Counted from the first letter of the stretch, positions 45,670 through 57,202 are shown. The stretch is DNA of 64,000 nt from Isoetes taiwanensis (GCA_021234155.1 JAJEKV010000067.1:3653279-3717278), one strand, 5' to 3'. Numbers and translations: made by a program. Notes: generated from the sequence alone by a model not told the origin.

Positions 45670-46270
45670 TCAGAATTGCTGTCTAGAACATCAACATGCT
45701 CACAGATACCAAGGTATGTAGTATGTCAAATGTTCTTTAACAAATAGATTTGATTTGTTTTGTAGAAACCTGGGAACATGAGCAATACGAAACACCCGAT
45801 CTAGTTGGATTTCATAAAATCTCTGAATGAAATAGGAAATACAAGCTGCAGAGGCAATGGAGGAATAGTTTGTTATGCCAGGGAGAAAATTTCTCATAGA
45901 ATCAGAGAGATTAAGCGAACTCTCAACAATATTTATGGGTAGAGATTGTGGGCCAAAAATCCATATTTTTAGCCAGTTGCTATTATGCACCCATCTACAA
46001 AAAAGCATATGATCAGGGAGATTATGAAAGGACAGACCCTTTATTCCAATTAGAACAAGACATTCTCCAATTTTCAGAAAAAGGAGATGTCATAGTGATG
46101 GGAGACTTTAATGGCAGAACGTCAAACATGCAAGCGGCAATCTTGAAACAAGAGGGGGACCTACTATGGATGGACGAAATGGACGAAAATGATTGTAAGG
46201 TTGCTGGTTGGGCAAAGAACTCAGAAGATACAACTTATACAACACAAATGGGAAAATGTCTGTTGACCTA
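45670..46270 (+). pseudogene. LINE endonuclease (APE-type) fragment
   Basis: In changing phases it reads CVETWEHEQYETPDLVGFHK (ETW motif), then NGGIVCYAREKISHRI, SIFLASCYYAPIYKKAYD, and VIVMGDFNGRTSNMQ with the catalytic GDFN. This is typical of the N-terminal endonuclease of L1 ORF2, which nicks target DNA. Stops and shifts are present. It breaks off near 46270, where a different gene begins. Confidence 0.75.
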
Positions 46271-46329
46271 TTGTACTCAAAAGAGTATTCTGGAGGAATT
46301 GAATTCTCTACTTCGAGAATTGGAAATTC

Positions 46330-47150
46330 TCCCTATATTCCACCTAGCTTTAATAGGCTATGGAATAAGCATTTCAAGCATGTGACTATAGCAACTTTAA
46401 GCAACTTTGCAAAGTGCAATTTGTGTGCTAAGTTGAAGGAGACTCTTGATAAGACTGTGCAACCAAGTCAAAGGGCTAGGATAAGGGAGCATATGGAGGA
46501 TCATATGACCGATCAACTATCACGTAGATCAACTTATTGGATGTGGAGTACCCTATCTCCACTGGAACCTAATAACTATCTATATATTATACATGACAAG
46601 ATGGACTTGCAAAAGACTTGTCTTCCACAATTCAAGTATATATCAGAGTCATGTAGTAGATTATACCCTTTACAGATCTCAATGAATAGGGCAATCTTGC
46701 ATAGGTAGTCTTAAACCTACTATGGGCACTTCAGTTTGGAGTTGTGGAGTGATGGTCCAGATTTTCATATTGGGAGTGCCATGAGGTGTTTGAGAAACTA
46801 TGAGAGTGGTTATAATGGTCAACTCTAGGATCCTATAACTAGCTAGGCACTACACAGTGCATTGTTGGATGAAAACCCTAATAGTATTGAGAAGTTTAGC
46901 AAGGCAAGGTTTAAGAAGCATGGACCTAGTGAACATATTGGAGCTTCAACTTCACGTGCTAGACCTTGAGATCTACCTAGAAGGTTCCTCTTGCAACTTG
47001 ATAATTGTGCTAAACAAAATAAGAACATGTAGATGTTTTCTTTCCTATTCTACTTAAAGCTATTGGTATTTTGAAAGAGTTATCTGGCATACCCATGAGG
47101 ATGTGGATGCATTATTTGACAAATATAGTTGTATATTAAAATAACAGACA
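46330..47150 (+). pseudogene. DUF7869-like gene remnant (transposon-associated)
   Basis: From about 46330 one phase reads FNRLWNKHFKHVTIATLSNF, KCNLCAKLKETLDK, SQRARIREHMEDHMTDQ, then IHDKMDLQKTCLPQFKYI. After stops come DENPNSIEKFSKARFKKHGP, then LLLQLDNCAKQNKNM and, in another phase, a HTHEDVD-like end (ATHEDVDALF region near 47090). The DK-D-Q, QLDNC-NKN and H-EDVDA pattern matches DUF7869-type proteins, common in repeat families. Family name from memory. At least five stops or shifts. Confidence 0.6.
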
Positions 47151-47265
47151 GTGACCAACTAACTTTCCTAGGCTAATGGAAATCTTGCATGAATGTACTA
47201 CTCCAACTCCTATAGGGTCCCTCATAGAAGAAGTGCCTGCTTGGAAGAGTTTTGTGGATGGTTAT

Positions 47266-47598
47266 TGTTACGCACTAGCACCTCTAGTGATAACCAACAC
47301 ACCAAAAAGGTGGATCCTTTAAAGAAATCATTATCCAATGAGCCCCAACCTTTCCAAGATTTATCCCATATCCCATAGACCATATCAATTCCTTCCCTCC
47401 TCGAGATGCTTGCCCTCAAGCATGTGGAACATGCCAATGTTGGCACGAGGAATTGAACCTTGGCTCTGATACCAAATGTTACGCACTAGCACCTTTAGTG
47501 ATAACCAATACACCAAAAGGGTGGATGCTTTAAGGAAATCGTTATCCAATGAGCCCCAATCTTTCCACGCTTTATCCCATACCCCATAGACCATATCA
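47266..47598 (-). mobile_element. TRIM: miniature LTR retrotransposon
   Basis: Two 122-bp terminal repeats (47266-47387, 47477-47598; TGTTACGCACTAG ... ATATCA) enclose only 89 bp. Next to the right LTR the minus strand reads TGGTATCAGAGCC, the initiator-tRNA-Met primer site (47460-47473). Next to the left LTR is a purine tract on the minus strand. After the right LTR the purine-tract sequence begins again (CCCCTCCTCGAGG), so the copy was part of a tandem LTR-internal-LTR array. No target duplication was seen. No coding capacity. Confidence 0.78.
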
Positions 47599-47792
47599 AT
47601 TCCTCCCCTCCTCGAGGTACAATTTAGTTGCTAAGATCTGTCATTTGAGGAGGTCTCATCAACATTCGTGCAATCGATAAAGAAATATATCTTCATTTAG
47701 CTTAAGGCTCTTAAAGGATTGTGCATCTTTGCACAGGGTTCTCAAGTTTATCAGGATCAAGATGACTATTAAGGCAAACAAAGTTCAGAGTC

Positions 47793-48420
47793 CAGGGATA
47801 GGTTCAATACGCTGTACGTTTTATACGGAATACGTATGAATTGTATGATACGGCACATATTTGCCGTATAAAACGTAAAAAATACGGCAAAAAAAAATTC
47901 CGGCGTCGGAAGATTTTCGCGTACGCGAAAACAACGTGAAAGCGTACGCGAAAATTTTTCGGCGACTGTAAATGAAAAGAAAAACCGCTGAAAAAAAAAA
48001 AAAAAATTGCGTCTGGCGAATGCGTCTGGCAATCGCGATTCCCGTAAACGCGGAAAAATTATAGCGTCGGTGCGAAAAAAAAAAAAAAAAAATTATTATT
48101 TTTTTTTTTTACGGACCACCAGCGTCTGCTGAATTTTTTCAGGGTAGCGTCTGCGAAAATACTTCAGCGTCTGCGATCTGAAGGTTCATGCGTGCGGGGG
48201 AAAAAAAAAATTACGGATTTTTTAATGTCATGCAGCGGTTTTCCTTTGTTTGGCGTCGAAAAACTTTCACGTCTCAGCTTTCACGAAACTTTCGGCGTCG
48301 CCAAATTTTTTTCTGGCCGGCGAGGTTTTAATACGTAAATACGTATTTTATTAAAAAATACGTATTTTTTGACTTTATACGTCAGGAATTTGAATTTTGT
48401 ACGTACAGAACCTATCCCTG
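47793..48420. mobile_element. Non-autonomous hAT-like transposon (628 bp)
   Basis: 13-bp perfect terminal repeats CAGGGATAGGTTC / GAACCTATCCCTG with the canonical CAGGG start, flanked by the 8-bp duplication TCAGAGTC (47785-47792 and 48421-48428). The interior is unusual: many GCGTCTG/GCGTCGG units, palindromic CGCGTACGCG pieces, long A and T runs, and ATACGTATTT near both ends. Confidence 0.92.
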
Positions 48421-48499
48421 TCAGAGTCACAATGTGATAACACAACCCCTCAAATTTATGCGATAGCCTCTTTATCCATCTTGCATGAGGTATTGCTGA

Positions 48500-48780
48500 A
48501 TTTAAATTGAAAGGATTGGTGTTTTCGATGGGGGATTTTAGTGGCCGGATTGCTCAACATCAAGCAAGCATTAGGTTGGAAGAGGAGAGATTTTATGGCT
48601 TCAAAAGTTTTCCACTCGTGAGATGAAATTAGCAGGTTGGCAAAGATTTTCTGATGATATAGTAGAAAATGATATGGAACATCCTGTGCTTCAACTTTAT
48701 GATTCCTCTAAAGTAATTCTTAATGGTATATCTAATTTTTCTTCCTCTGGGGATATGCCATGTATTAGCTATATAGTATG
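48500..48780 (+). pseudogene. LINE endonuclease fragment
   Basis: Reads VFSMGDFSGRIAQHQASIRL in one phase (GDF motif), then LAGWQRFSDDIVENDMEHPV and SSKVILNGISNFSSSGDMP, the end of the APE-type endonuclease (ILNG and S/T-SSG blocks). It is related to 45670-46270 but is a more diverged copy. Confidence 0.65.
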
Positions 48781-49640
48781 CTATTTTCGTTTTGGGGTTG
48801 GGGAGGGTTTTCAGGCAGTGGTTTGGCCTATGATTTGTGTATGGTATTGTATAAGAAATCGTATAATTTGCCATGTGAGAGCAGCTTGAGTGTTCCATGC
48901 TATTTTGGGTGGGCTGCAACTCCCTTTTTTCGTGGATTTTTTTGCAAAGGCTCAGCTGATCCAAATTTGGAATGCATGTGAAGGCGGCTGGGCAGCGGAC
49001 AGGTCAAGACCTCCTGGGCGTGGGCATGCCGGACTTGGAAGCTGGCTGTGGGGGATTTCTTGTGTGTTTATTTGTTACAGGGGTTAGTGTTTAGGCATCC
49101 GGGTGGTTCGTGCCCTGCCAGAATGGAGGAGCATGCCGCATTAGATGTGGCCCTGAGCAGGTTAGGATTAGATGTGGCCTCTGATCTTACTTTTACTCTG
49201 ATCGGCCTCTGATCTTACCCTCGACCTCTGATCGGCCTCTTACTCTGATCGGCCTCTGATCATACCCTTTCTTAGCCGATTTGGAGCTGGAATGCTCCAA
49301 TCTGTTCGAATCTGCTCGAATGCTTTGATTTGGAGCTGAGGAATGGCCGGCAGCATACCCTGAAGCCAAAGAATACCCTGAAGCCACTGCAGGGTGATTT
49401 GCCCAGAAGCCAGTGAGGCCGATTTGAAGTGATGCACCGATTTACACCGATTTGCCTGGCCGATGGGGTCAAGCTCAGCTAGTAGGACTTCTGTTAGCCC
49501 TTCTGTTCATTCCGGCAGTCCATAGCCGCCTTCAATGGGTTTTGCATTTTGCTTTTTATTTTTTATTTTTTTTGGCACGAACCTTTGGTCTGTTTTGCAC
49601 CATTGAAACTGTCGTGGGGTACGTGTGCAAAAAATTAAGG
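48781..49640. other. Unrecognised sequence with CTCTGATCGGC tandem repeats
   Basis: Between about 49176 and 49262 short units of CTCTGATC(T/G)(T/G)... such as GGCCTCTGATC repeat irregularly, producing repetitive peptides on the minus strand. GAAGCCA/AATACCCTGAAGCCA repeats follow near 49370-49390. No gene recognised. Confidence 0.5.
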
Positions 49641-49719
49641 GCCCTTGATTAACAAATCTGATTGGGGCTTGTGGATGACTTTCGTGTGGAGGCAAAATCT
49701 GAGCCAGAGCACGCTGCTT

Positions 49720-50660
49720 TAAGATCTAATTTATCTTTAAAATTGATCACAATAATTGCTATGAATGCTCTAATAAGTAACTTGAAGTGCAAATGGAAAA
49801 AGGCAGTGGACTATGCTATAGAAATGGAGAATGCTTTCCAATCTATTGAATGGCTAGGAGATTTGTCAGTATAGATTGTGCTCCTTACGAATGTAATACT
49901 TTAGTAGTTTCTAGTGTTTTTGAAAGGATTAGGGTTGATATGCATTCAAGAAAGCATTAACTGTGGTGGGATGAGGAATGTGTACAAGCTAGACATGACA
50001 TTTACCAATCATATGCAAAGCTGGATGCTAGGAAGAAATTCGAGAAAAAAAAGAAAAAAGCGATTTGAAAAAGGTAGTAGGAAAGCTTGTACAGGAACCC
50101 TAGTACTATTTCCAAGGATTTTGGGCTAAACTAAAAGCACCGATATTTGCTGCAAGATTTTAATAGACACGAGTTACTGGATTATGCCAAATGAGATCTA
50201 TACTGATTGCTTAAGAATGTCCTATGGATTTAGTGCCTAGAGAAATGCCAGACATATTTAATGTTGAGGATGCAAAGTCATCTTTGCAAAAGATGGCAAA
50301 TAGAAAATCTCATGATACTGAAGGCGTTGGATTGAGATGTTTAAATGGGGAGGGGAGACTCTTCATGCTAAAGTAATCGAGTTTGAGCAAGATTTTAATG
50401 GTGTTTGAGCAAGATTTTAACTATCCTAAAGATGAGAGATCCAGCTTGTGTTTAGAATTATCTCACTATTATGATTAGTAGTGTGATGGTTAAGCTCTTT
50501 GGGGCTATACTTGAGAAGAAAGTTTCAGGTTCGATTGACATGCAAGGGATGCAAGTCTTAGGCCAATCAGGTTTCAAAAAAGACCACTCCACTGTGGATC
50601 ACCCAGTGACTTTGCACCTCATGGCAGAGGGAGCTAAGGGCTCAGGCCATGCATTAAACT
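49720..50660 (+). pseudogene. LINE ORF2 fragment: pre-RT and reverse transcriptase start
   Basis: WWDEECVQARHDIYQSYAKL at about 49958 matches the linker between endonuclease and RT in plant L1-type ORF2. At 50462-50640 ISSVMVKLFGAILEKKVSGS, then VLGQSGFKKDHSTVDHPVTL matches the first RT blocks (KLFG ... GQ-GFR-HST-DH). Many stops and shifts lie in between. The catalytic YADD region is missing. Confidence 0.72.
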
Positions 50661-50689
50661 GCTAATTTGTTGATTTTACAAACATCTCG

Positions 50690-50880
50690 CGAACATTGTT
50701 CTTGATTCCTTGGAACTTGAAAATTCAAAATTTGAAGGCAGTTGAAAATTTCTAAATTCCGCCTCCCCACATGGAGTAATATGCTCGTGAACATTGTTCT
50801 TGGTTCCTTGGAACTTGAAAATTCAAATTTTGAAGGCAGTTGAAAATTTCTAAATTTTGCCTCCCCACAGCTGGCATCCA
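50690..50880. repeat. Tandem pair of a 115-bp unit
   Basis: GTGAACATTGTTCTTGGTTC and the following AAAATTCAAA...AATTTCTAAATT...GCCTCCCCACA occur twice (about 50689-50770 and 50788-50869), nearly identical. Confidence 0.65.
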
Positions 50881-51178
50881 TCTCCCTCAATGGACATATT
50901 ATTCTCAAGTTTTTTCACTCGAAAATGCAAATGGGCTTATTTTATTCTGTCCTTAATTAATATCTACAAACTTTATCCATGAAAAGCAACACATGTAAGA
51001 AAAATCTACCAAGAAAGGAACTTCCATGATAAAATCTGCATCTGCGATTGGCAATATCATATGTTTTGTATTGATATAATATTTAGAATGGGAAGTTTTG
51101 GATATAGGTCTAATGCTTAGATTGAGGGTATTGTAGTCCTTAACCTAGAAAGTTTTTAAGGGTATATCATGGGGATTG

Positions 51179-51315
51179 CTTCTTCTATTATAATGGAAGC
51201 TTTTCGAGTAGGGAAAAAGGCAAACTGGAACCACCATATAGTGATAAAATTTGGAGAGAAGGAAGATAGGCTGAATATCAAAAGGTTTGGATCAATGAAG
51301 ATTTGACAAAAGTTA
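51179..51315 (+). pseudogene. LINE ORF1 fragment (third copy)
   Basis: Nearly identical to part of 45390-45550, with an internal deletion removing the LRKSAALKG segment (after the phrase AGGCTGAATAT). Only about 135 bp remain. Confidence 0.8.
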
Positions 51316-51404
51316 TGAATTCCAAAAAAGTAACTTGGTTATTCGAATTTTAGCCTAGGAATTAGCTAGATTAGTCTAGCTTTTCAATCTAGTTGAACCT
51401 CATC

Positions 51405-51490
51405 TTAAAAGGATTCCCACAATAGCAGGAATCGAACCTCCCACCCACAAGATTGAACCCCCCTCCAAACCCCCCCGTGCCAACCACTGA
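51405..51490 (-). repeat. tRNA-like SINE head
   Basis: On the minus strand CAGTGGTTGGCACGG resembles an A box and GGGAGGTTCGATTCCTGC is a near-perfect B box. An inserted G-rich segment between them makes it longer than a tRNA, so a tRNA-derived repeat is likely. Confidence 0.5.
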
Positions 51491-51644
51491 GGGCGGGCAT
51501 CGTTTATATTTGAATTATAATTCTTAATTAGATTTAAGCTTTAATAATGTTAGATAATATTAATGGCCAAGCCTTAGACTTAGAACCAAGACCCTCAAGC
51601 TAGATAGAGACAGCATCTTGATAGACACCAAGACTCCGATCGAC

Positions 51645-51892
51645 ATGATGCGCACCAAACAGACTGCTCGACTTCCTCGACAAGGCGAAACAGCCAGAGG
51701 CCAAGGAGGCTGAAGGAAACAAGAAGAGGAGAGGGCAGAACGAGAGCGGGAGGCCAAGGGTCAAGAAGCGGAAGCGTAAGCATGGTCCAACATTTTGAAG
51801 ACTCAACAGCCTGCACAGTACACGCCAAGGGAGTAACTCTAATGAAGAAAGATATGCACTTAGCCAGTCATATCAAAGGAGAGCCTTATTAA
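51645..51892 (+). pseudogene. Second histone H3-like remnant
   Basis: The ATG at 51645/51648 reads MRTKQTARLPRQGE, close to the H3 start MARTKQTAR, and stops at 51711-51713. A basic stretch (KKRRGQNESGRPRVKKRKRK in one phase) follows. Then HFEDSTACTVHAKGVTLMKK and DMHLASHIKGEPY reproduce the H3 alpha-2 end, loop 2 and alpha-3 to the stop TAA 51890-51892. The alpha-N and alpha-1 helices are absent, so an internal deletion joined tail to C-terminus. It differs from the copy at 19342 but shares the altered basic tail. CTCACACG palindromes follow at 52034 and 52250. Confidence 0.82.
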
Positions 51893-52033
51893 TTTCGTAA
51901 ATGATAAAATTTGTTTAATACAAAGTGTTTTAGAGTAAATTAAAAGTGTATAAAGTTACTTAATTAAGTTGAGTTAGTAAGTTTTAGCTTTTGTTTTAGT
52001 CAAAACAGACATCCTAGGCCAGTTCGAGAGGAT

Positions 52034-52103
52034 GTCTCACACGTCGCGCCAGGACAGAAAATGAAAAGTTCATTATCGGTGCCCCGGCGCAAGCGTGTGA
52101 GAC
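52034..52103. repeat. GTCTCACACGTCGCGCC palindrome, copy 1
   Basis: GTCTCACACGTCGCGCC (52034-52050) pairs with GGCGCAAGCGTGTGAGAC (52086-52103) with one bulge. About 140 bases after the H3-like remnant. Confidence 0.85.
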
Positions 52104-52249
52104 CATGCTGTGAGACCATGCCCCAAAAGTGCCCAAAACTGCTCCAAATCGACCAAATAAGGGGTCCATTCTGCCTAACTCGATGAGATAAGCAGGATTA
52201 GACCCTTATATCACCCAAATTGGACAAGTTTAACCCATTTAGAGCCAAT

Positions 52250-52316
52250 GTCTCACACGTCGCGCCAGGACAGAAAATGAAAAGTTCATTATTGGTCTGG
52301 GCGCAATGTGTGAGAC
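52250..52316. repeat. GTCTCACACGTCGCGCC palindrome, copy 2
   Basis: The same left arm and loop (CAGGACAGAAAATGAAAAGT) as copy 1. The right arm GCGCAATGTGTGAGAC is slightly eroded. Confidence 0.85.
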
Positions 52317-55300
52317 CTCCAAACTTTGAACCTCCATAACTTGAGCTACAGAGCTCCAAATCACCTGAAATTTGTTGCAATAGGATCGTTAGACAGTCTA
52401 GAATCCATTTATGACCTCAAAGTAGGCTAGAAATGTCAAACCCCAGCTCAAAATGACCAAAATTGCTCAAACCCTTGAATTGTTTTTCCAAACTGTGGTT
52501 TGTTTGTAAATAGAAGCATACCCATTAGTACCTCGCAAGTATTGCTCTCGGCTCAAAGCTGATGCCTTACTCCTAGATAGAAGTGCCCAAGAACTCCCCT
52601 TTGTTATAGTCATCTAGACCTCAGCATAGCAACCCAAGTCCAACTGTTTGTACATCACCTCTGCTCGAGCCAAAGGCATAAACCTTGACCTAATTCTGTG
52701 TCCTTCTAATAGAGTTTGACTTATATAGCCGCCACATTGACACTCCCTATTGCCAGGATACCTAGAAAGGAGCTAGAGCCTAGAGCTGCCCAAGTCACTC
52801 CATGTGTAGAGATTGGACCCCCCCAAACCAACTTTGCTAGGACCTTAGAGTATACCTCAAATACCATGAGGGCTTTGCAAAACAACCCTCATGTCATGCC
52901 ATACCACATGTCCTAATGTCCATAGACTTGTAGATTATAGATATGTCTTCAGTAATGCTGCTCGAGCCATCTTGCTTGCTTATAGAGCCCAAAATGCTGT
53001 AGGAGAGCCCTTCAAGTGGACCCTTAGACTCTAGAATATACGAGCGTTGCTTTCGAAGTACAAGGCCAGAGCCACAGACGAGCTAGAGACGCAACTTCTT
53101 GAAGACATCAAGGTCCCAGCCGATGTACAGACAGATAAGGAGAGAAGACCGAAAAGGCAGACCCAAGAGAAGGAAGCACAACGACAAACACCTCAATCGA
53201 CAAACGAGTAGAACAGGACACCATCGGCCTATCATCAATCTTCATCAAATGGGAAGAATATTGGTAACCAACGGCATCAAGAATCTTCTAGATGGCAACC
53301 TCCCGGCTACCACATCCACGAGCTCACATCAGAAAGAGGATCTCGACGCCTTCACCAACTCGACGCACATGAGTTTCAAATGGAAGAACGCAAAACAGCA
53401 AAACACAGGTGCAGGAAGACGTTAGACATCGATGCCACGTTGGCATCACGAGTTAAGGCCAGAGGGCATAATCTTCTGTCGAGGAGAGAAGTCATGGCGA
53501 CACAAGAGCGTATAGAAACCGGAGGGAAGATCACCACGACCTTGCAGCCCAGCAGCTCAAGCGAATGTCATGAAACGTCAGCAAAAGGAGCAACCAAGCT
53601 AGACAACCACGAAGCACCTAAGGATGACCAGGACGAGCTTCCAGCTCCCTTGCACCAGCAGGAGAACTTTCATCGGTTCCAAAAAGTAGGAGACCATGAG
53701 GGGGAGGAGACGCATATCAGGGAACATCTTCAACTTGAAGGCCTATATCAGCATTATGGGCAATATCAAGGAGGACAATATTCCGCTCGAACAAGAATTC
53801 CGGACCCAGAAACATCTAGAAACCAAAGGAAGGACGACTTTACTACGTCGGCCAAGGAGTGCGAGACTCGAATGGATAAGACCCAAGTGACGGAGGAGAC
53901 GTCCTAGCCAGCAAGTACAAATCACGCAAAGGTGACCAGAAGGAGCTATGGTAGGTGCAATGGAGATGACCACACTTCCAGGCACAGGAGAGGCACCTCG
54001 GAATGAAGCAAAGCCCAAGCAACAGGAGTCGCACTCAGAAATTCAACCTGCGGAGAAATGACATTGCCTGCCTACCGATTACGATCTCAGAGCTTCGAAG
54101 ACATTCAAGAATTCCCAACTGCAATAGCCAGGTGATCCTACTCAAGTGATCAAAGGCACCGCACATCGGCAACCTTGCAACGACACACCGCATGTAGGGA
54201 CGTTGAGCGGTCACCGCATTCCTCACGACGGACATACACATTAACGAGGAGCATCTTTCTCAAGGGATCACATCGACGAACACTCTTCGCAACTTGGGGT
54301 GACGAGCTCGGATCAGACATGAAGCTCAACAATAGTAGCAGCATCTCAAGGAATCCCGGAGTCAACCAGAATGAAGAAGATGCAGCAACACCGAAGGATC
54401 AAACGTGATAGGAGGAGGGAAAACCCTAAAGGAGTATAAACATCTAAGTAGATCTTCGTAGTTGTTTTGGAAAAGTGGATGAATTAAAATCCCAATGTAA
54501 ATGCGTATATGTCTATTGTATATCTAGGGTGTCCACATATATAGTGGAGAAACATGAGTTTAGAGTCATGTTTTACGGATTTAGTGCTTAGATCAGGAAG
54601 CTCCTTCACTTTGACGACCAAATGAGAAAGCAAGGAAGCACGACTATAGCCCAAGATCAAAATGGAAGAGCAAGTACGAGGAAGAATGACCAGAGGCCAA
54701 GCAAACCTTCGACTCCAAACACTTCCGGAAGTGCCCTCAAGTAGAAGACCGCTCGTCCACCCAATGTCAGAACAAGAGACAACACCGATCATGTCAAGAT
54801 CATCAGCGCTGCACCAGGACATCGTCAGGACGCAACACTACATCTTGTAGCAGCAGCAACACTTGACAAACTTATGACACGAGTGGCCTCAACAATAGAA
54901 GGAGGAACGCCCCGACATCAACGAGCCAACTAAGAAGGCAACATCTCGACGACCATAATTCCACCTTGTGGTAATATAGGGTGATGCGCTATGACACGTG
55001 TATTAGATGGAGATGCACTTACGAAAGGCACTGCGACGAGGAGATATGCCTTCAACAACTAGGTGATGGCTTCGTCAGGTACTCCACCAGTAATTAGAAG
55101 AGAAGAAGCCGATCATATCTCCGACATGTGGCACACCAAACGCCCAAGGTAGAAGCATTCGACACCTTAACGACAAGGATAGCAACTGAAGCACCTTCGG
55201 CAAAAAGAGAGTTCAAGATAATAGCCAAGCTATTCAACGACAAGAGTATATCTAAGGCAGGTACTTCTACAACTCAAGGGTTAAGCTGCGCAGATATAAG

Positions 55301-56758
55301 GATCCATCATCCCGACAACATAGCCAGCAGGGAGGAGAGCCATGATGCTTTACTTGACAGAGAGACCGACATGCATAGAGGGACAAAGGTCAGAAAGCTG
55401 GAGAAGTGCTAGCAACCGACTTCTTCCACGAGCTCCCTAGAGGCAACAGGAGGATCAAAACTGACGAGCACAATCAAAGCCACCGGAAAGTACCTCAAGA
55501 CAAGAAGACGGCATAGCACTGTGGAACGTGACAACGTCCAAGCCATGTGATCGAGGGGATCAAACAAGGAAGTTTGGAAGCTCGATGGAGAAGCAATTAG
55601 GTGAGGCGAGGCGAGCCGATAACTTGCACGCAGACTTGCATGCAACTTAGTGAATCCAAGGATGGACGATTCAAAGAACAACTGCAGAAGAGAACAACTC
55701 CAGAGGAGTATAGCCAAAGGAATCGCGCACAACCTCAAGAGACGCCTCCAAATAGCTTCAGGTATCATGAAGGGGGGAACAATTACTGCCCGACAACAGG
55801 ATCAGGAAGCAGACTGAAATGTCGAAGCATCAACGACCAGCACACCTTTCGTTAGAATGTGGTGCAAAGCGTGTTGTGCCATAGCCGACAAACATTGGAG
55901 GGCCCAAGTATATCAACGAGTTACCCCGGAGTATGAGCTGACGTACAAATAGGAGGATATAGATCATCAACACCATTGCACCAGAGGAACACCGATGACA
56001 TCGCCAAGGAGTAGGTGTGCAACTCGAAGGGAGGCACAAGGGGGACCTAATAGCTCTAGTAGTAATTGTAATTATGTAAGCTATATGCTTTGCATGTATA
56101 GTTCCCTTGTTATTTCTTCCCTCCCATAGTGTAACAGATCAAAGGAAGAGATGTCAGGCAATTTGCAGGGGTGAAGCAATCAACACCCTCAACACTCTTC
56201 GGGCAAAACTCGACGTATGAGACATCGATGGAGTCGAAGAAACAATATCGGATACAGAGTCGTCCTTTGGCTGCCAAGACAAAGACTTCAAGATGAAAGA
56301 TCTTTTTCAACGGCACCACCTTCAGGCTTTTGAAAAGCGGCATGGAAGATTTTAAGTGATCAACTACACCATCAAAGCCACCAGCAATGAGAGGCTTCTA
56401 ACGAATAAAGTCAACCTCTACATCAAGGAGGAGCCACCGTCAAGGAGACTGAAGTATCGAGCGACTCGGAAGAACGTTACCTTGCTACTTCAAGAAGGCA
56501 ACGAGAAGATAGGGATCTAAGGCCATGGGGCCTAGTAGGTTAAATATATGGACGGTAACATCCATATTGGGATTAGAAGGCATTTCTGGATATTCTCGCA
56601 GAAAGGACCGCCCCAATATTGAGCTAAGCGTCAAGATTGGGAAGGAAATGCATAGGAGTGACTAAAATTATACACGATTGTTAACAGTCATCCAACATAT
56701 TGAAACCACTTGGTGAGATTGATCACCTCGCTAAGAAGGAATCATTACTAGGATAACT
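52317..56758. other. Unrecognised 4.4-kb region, purine- and GAC-rich
   Basis: Composition differs from the flanks: many CAAG, GACGA and AGGA words from 53000 to 56500. Open frames are short and of low complexity on both strands. It could be the interior of a non-autonomous LTR element or an old gag-like region, but no LTR pair, primer site or motif was found. Confidence 0.4.
53380..53907 (+). CDS. Unrecognised 175-codon frame, hydrophilic
   Basis: The longest frame of the 52.3-56.7 kb region. Rich in Glu, Gln, Thr, Arg and His, with no membrane segment and no known motif. The overlapping frame at 53099-53425 has the same character (RQIRREDRKGRPKRRKHND). May be compositional rather than a gene. 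Confidence 0.2.
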   Translation: MEERKTAKHRCRKTLDIDATLASRVKARGHNLLSRREVMATQERIETGGKITTTLQPSSSSECHETSAKGATKLDNHEAPKDDQDELPAPLHQQENFHRFQKVGDHEGEETHIREHLQLEGLYQHYGQYQGGQYSARTRIPDPETSRNQRKDDFTTSAKECETRMDKTQVTEETS

Positions 56759-56956
56759 GGGTAAAAGCATGAAAGGGTGTACGTACATCGTACTGAATTG
56801 AAGGACGAATTTGTGCTTTTTTGGGGTACATTTTAGATGTACATCAAGATACTATGGTTTGTCGTTTTGTGTCAGATATGCAATGATTGCAAGATCATCC
56901 CTGACATTCCCCCCGAAATTCTTGGTTAACCACCGAACCACCGAACCAAATTGAAT

Positions 56957-57202
56957 GGATCCGTCCCTCCCTTTCCAAAATTCCCCCCCTTTCACGGGAA
57001 GAACACGAAGGAATTCGAGAAGCAAACACATGTCAATCTGTTCATGGAAGGTGAGAATTCCAATGGAAGTGATGGTTCTAAGCGCAAGTATGCCCGACAT
57101 TGGCCGTGTTATGCCACAAAACAAATAAAGAAGCGTGTTGATGCAATCGGTGGATTGCATCCTCGATTCTTTGGCAAACGCTTAATTCGAATCAAAGATT
57201 AG
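56957..57202 (+). CDS. Short frame near the left end of the 56.8-kb element
   Basis: ATG at 56957, 81 codons. The Pro-rich start MNGSVPPFPKFPPFHGKN leads to SKRKYARHWPCYATKQIKKR and HPRFFGKRLIRIKD. Probably the first exon of the element's gene; family not recognised. Confidence 0.35.
   Translation, partial: GSVPPFPKFPPFHGKNTKEFEKQTHVNLFMEGENSNGSDGSKRKYARHWPCYATKQIKKRVDAIGGLHPRFFGKRLIRIKD

Noticed and set aside
53099-55855. Gag-like polyprotein in the 53-56 kb region
   Set aside because: No zinc knuckle, protease motif, LTR pair or primer site was found; the frames are low-complexity.
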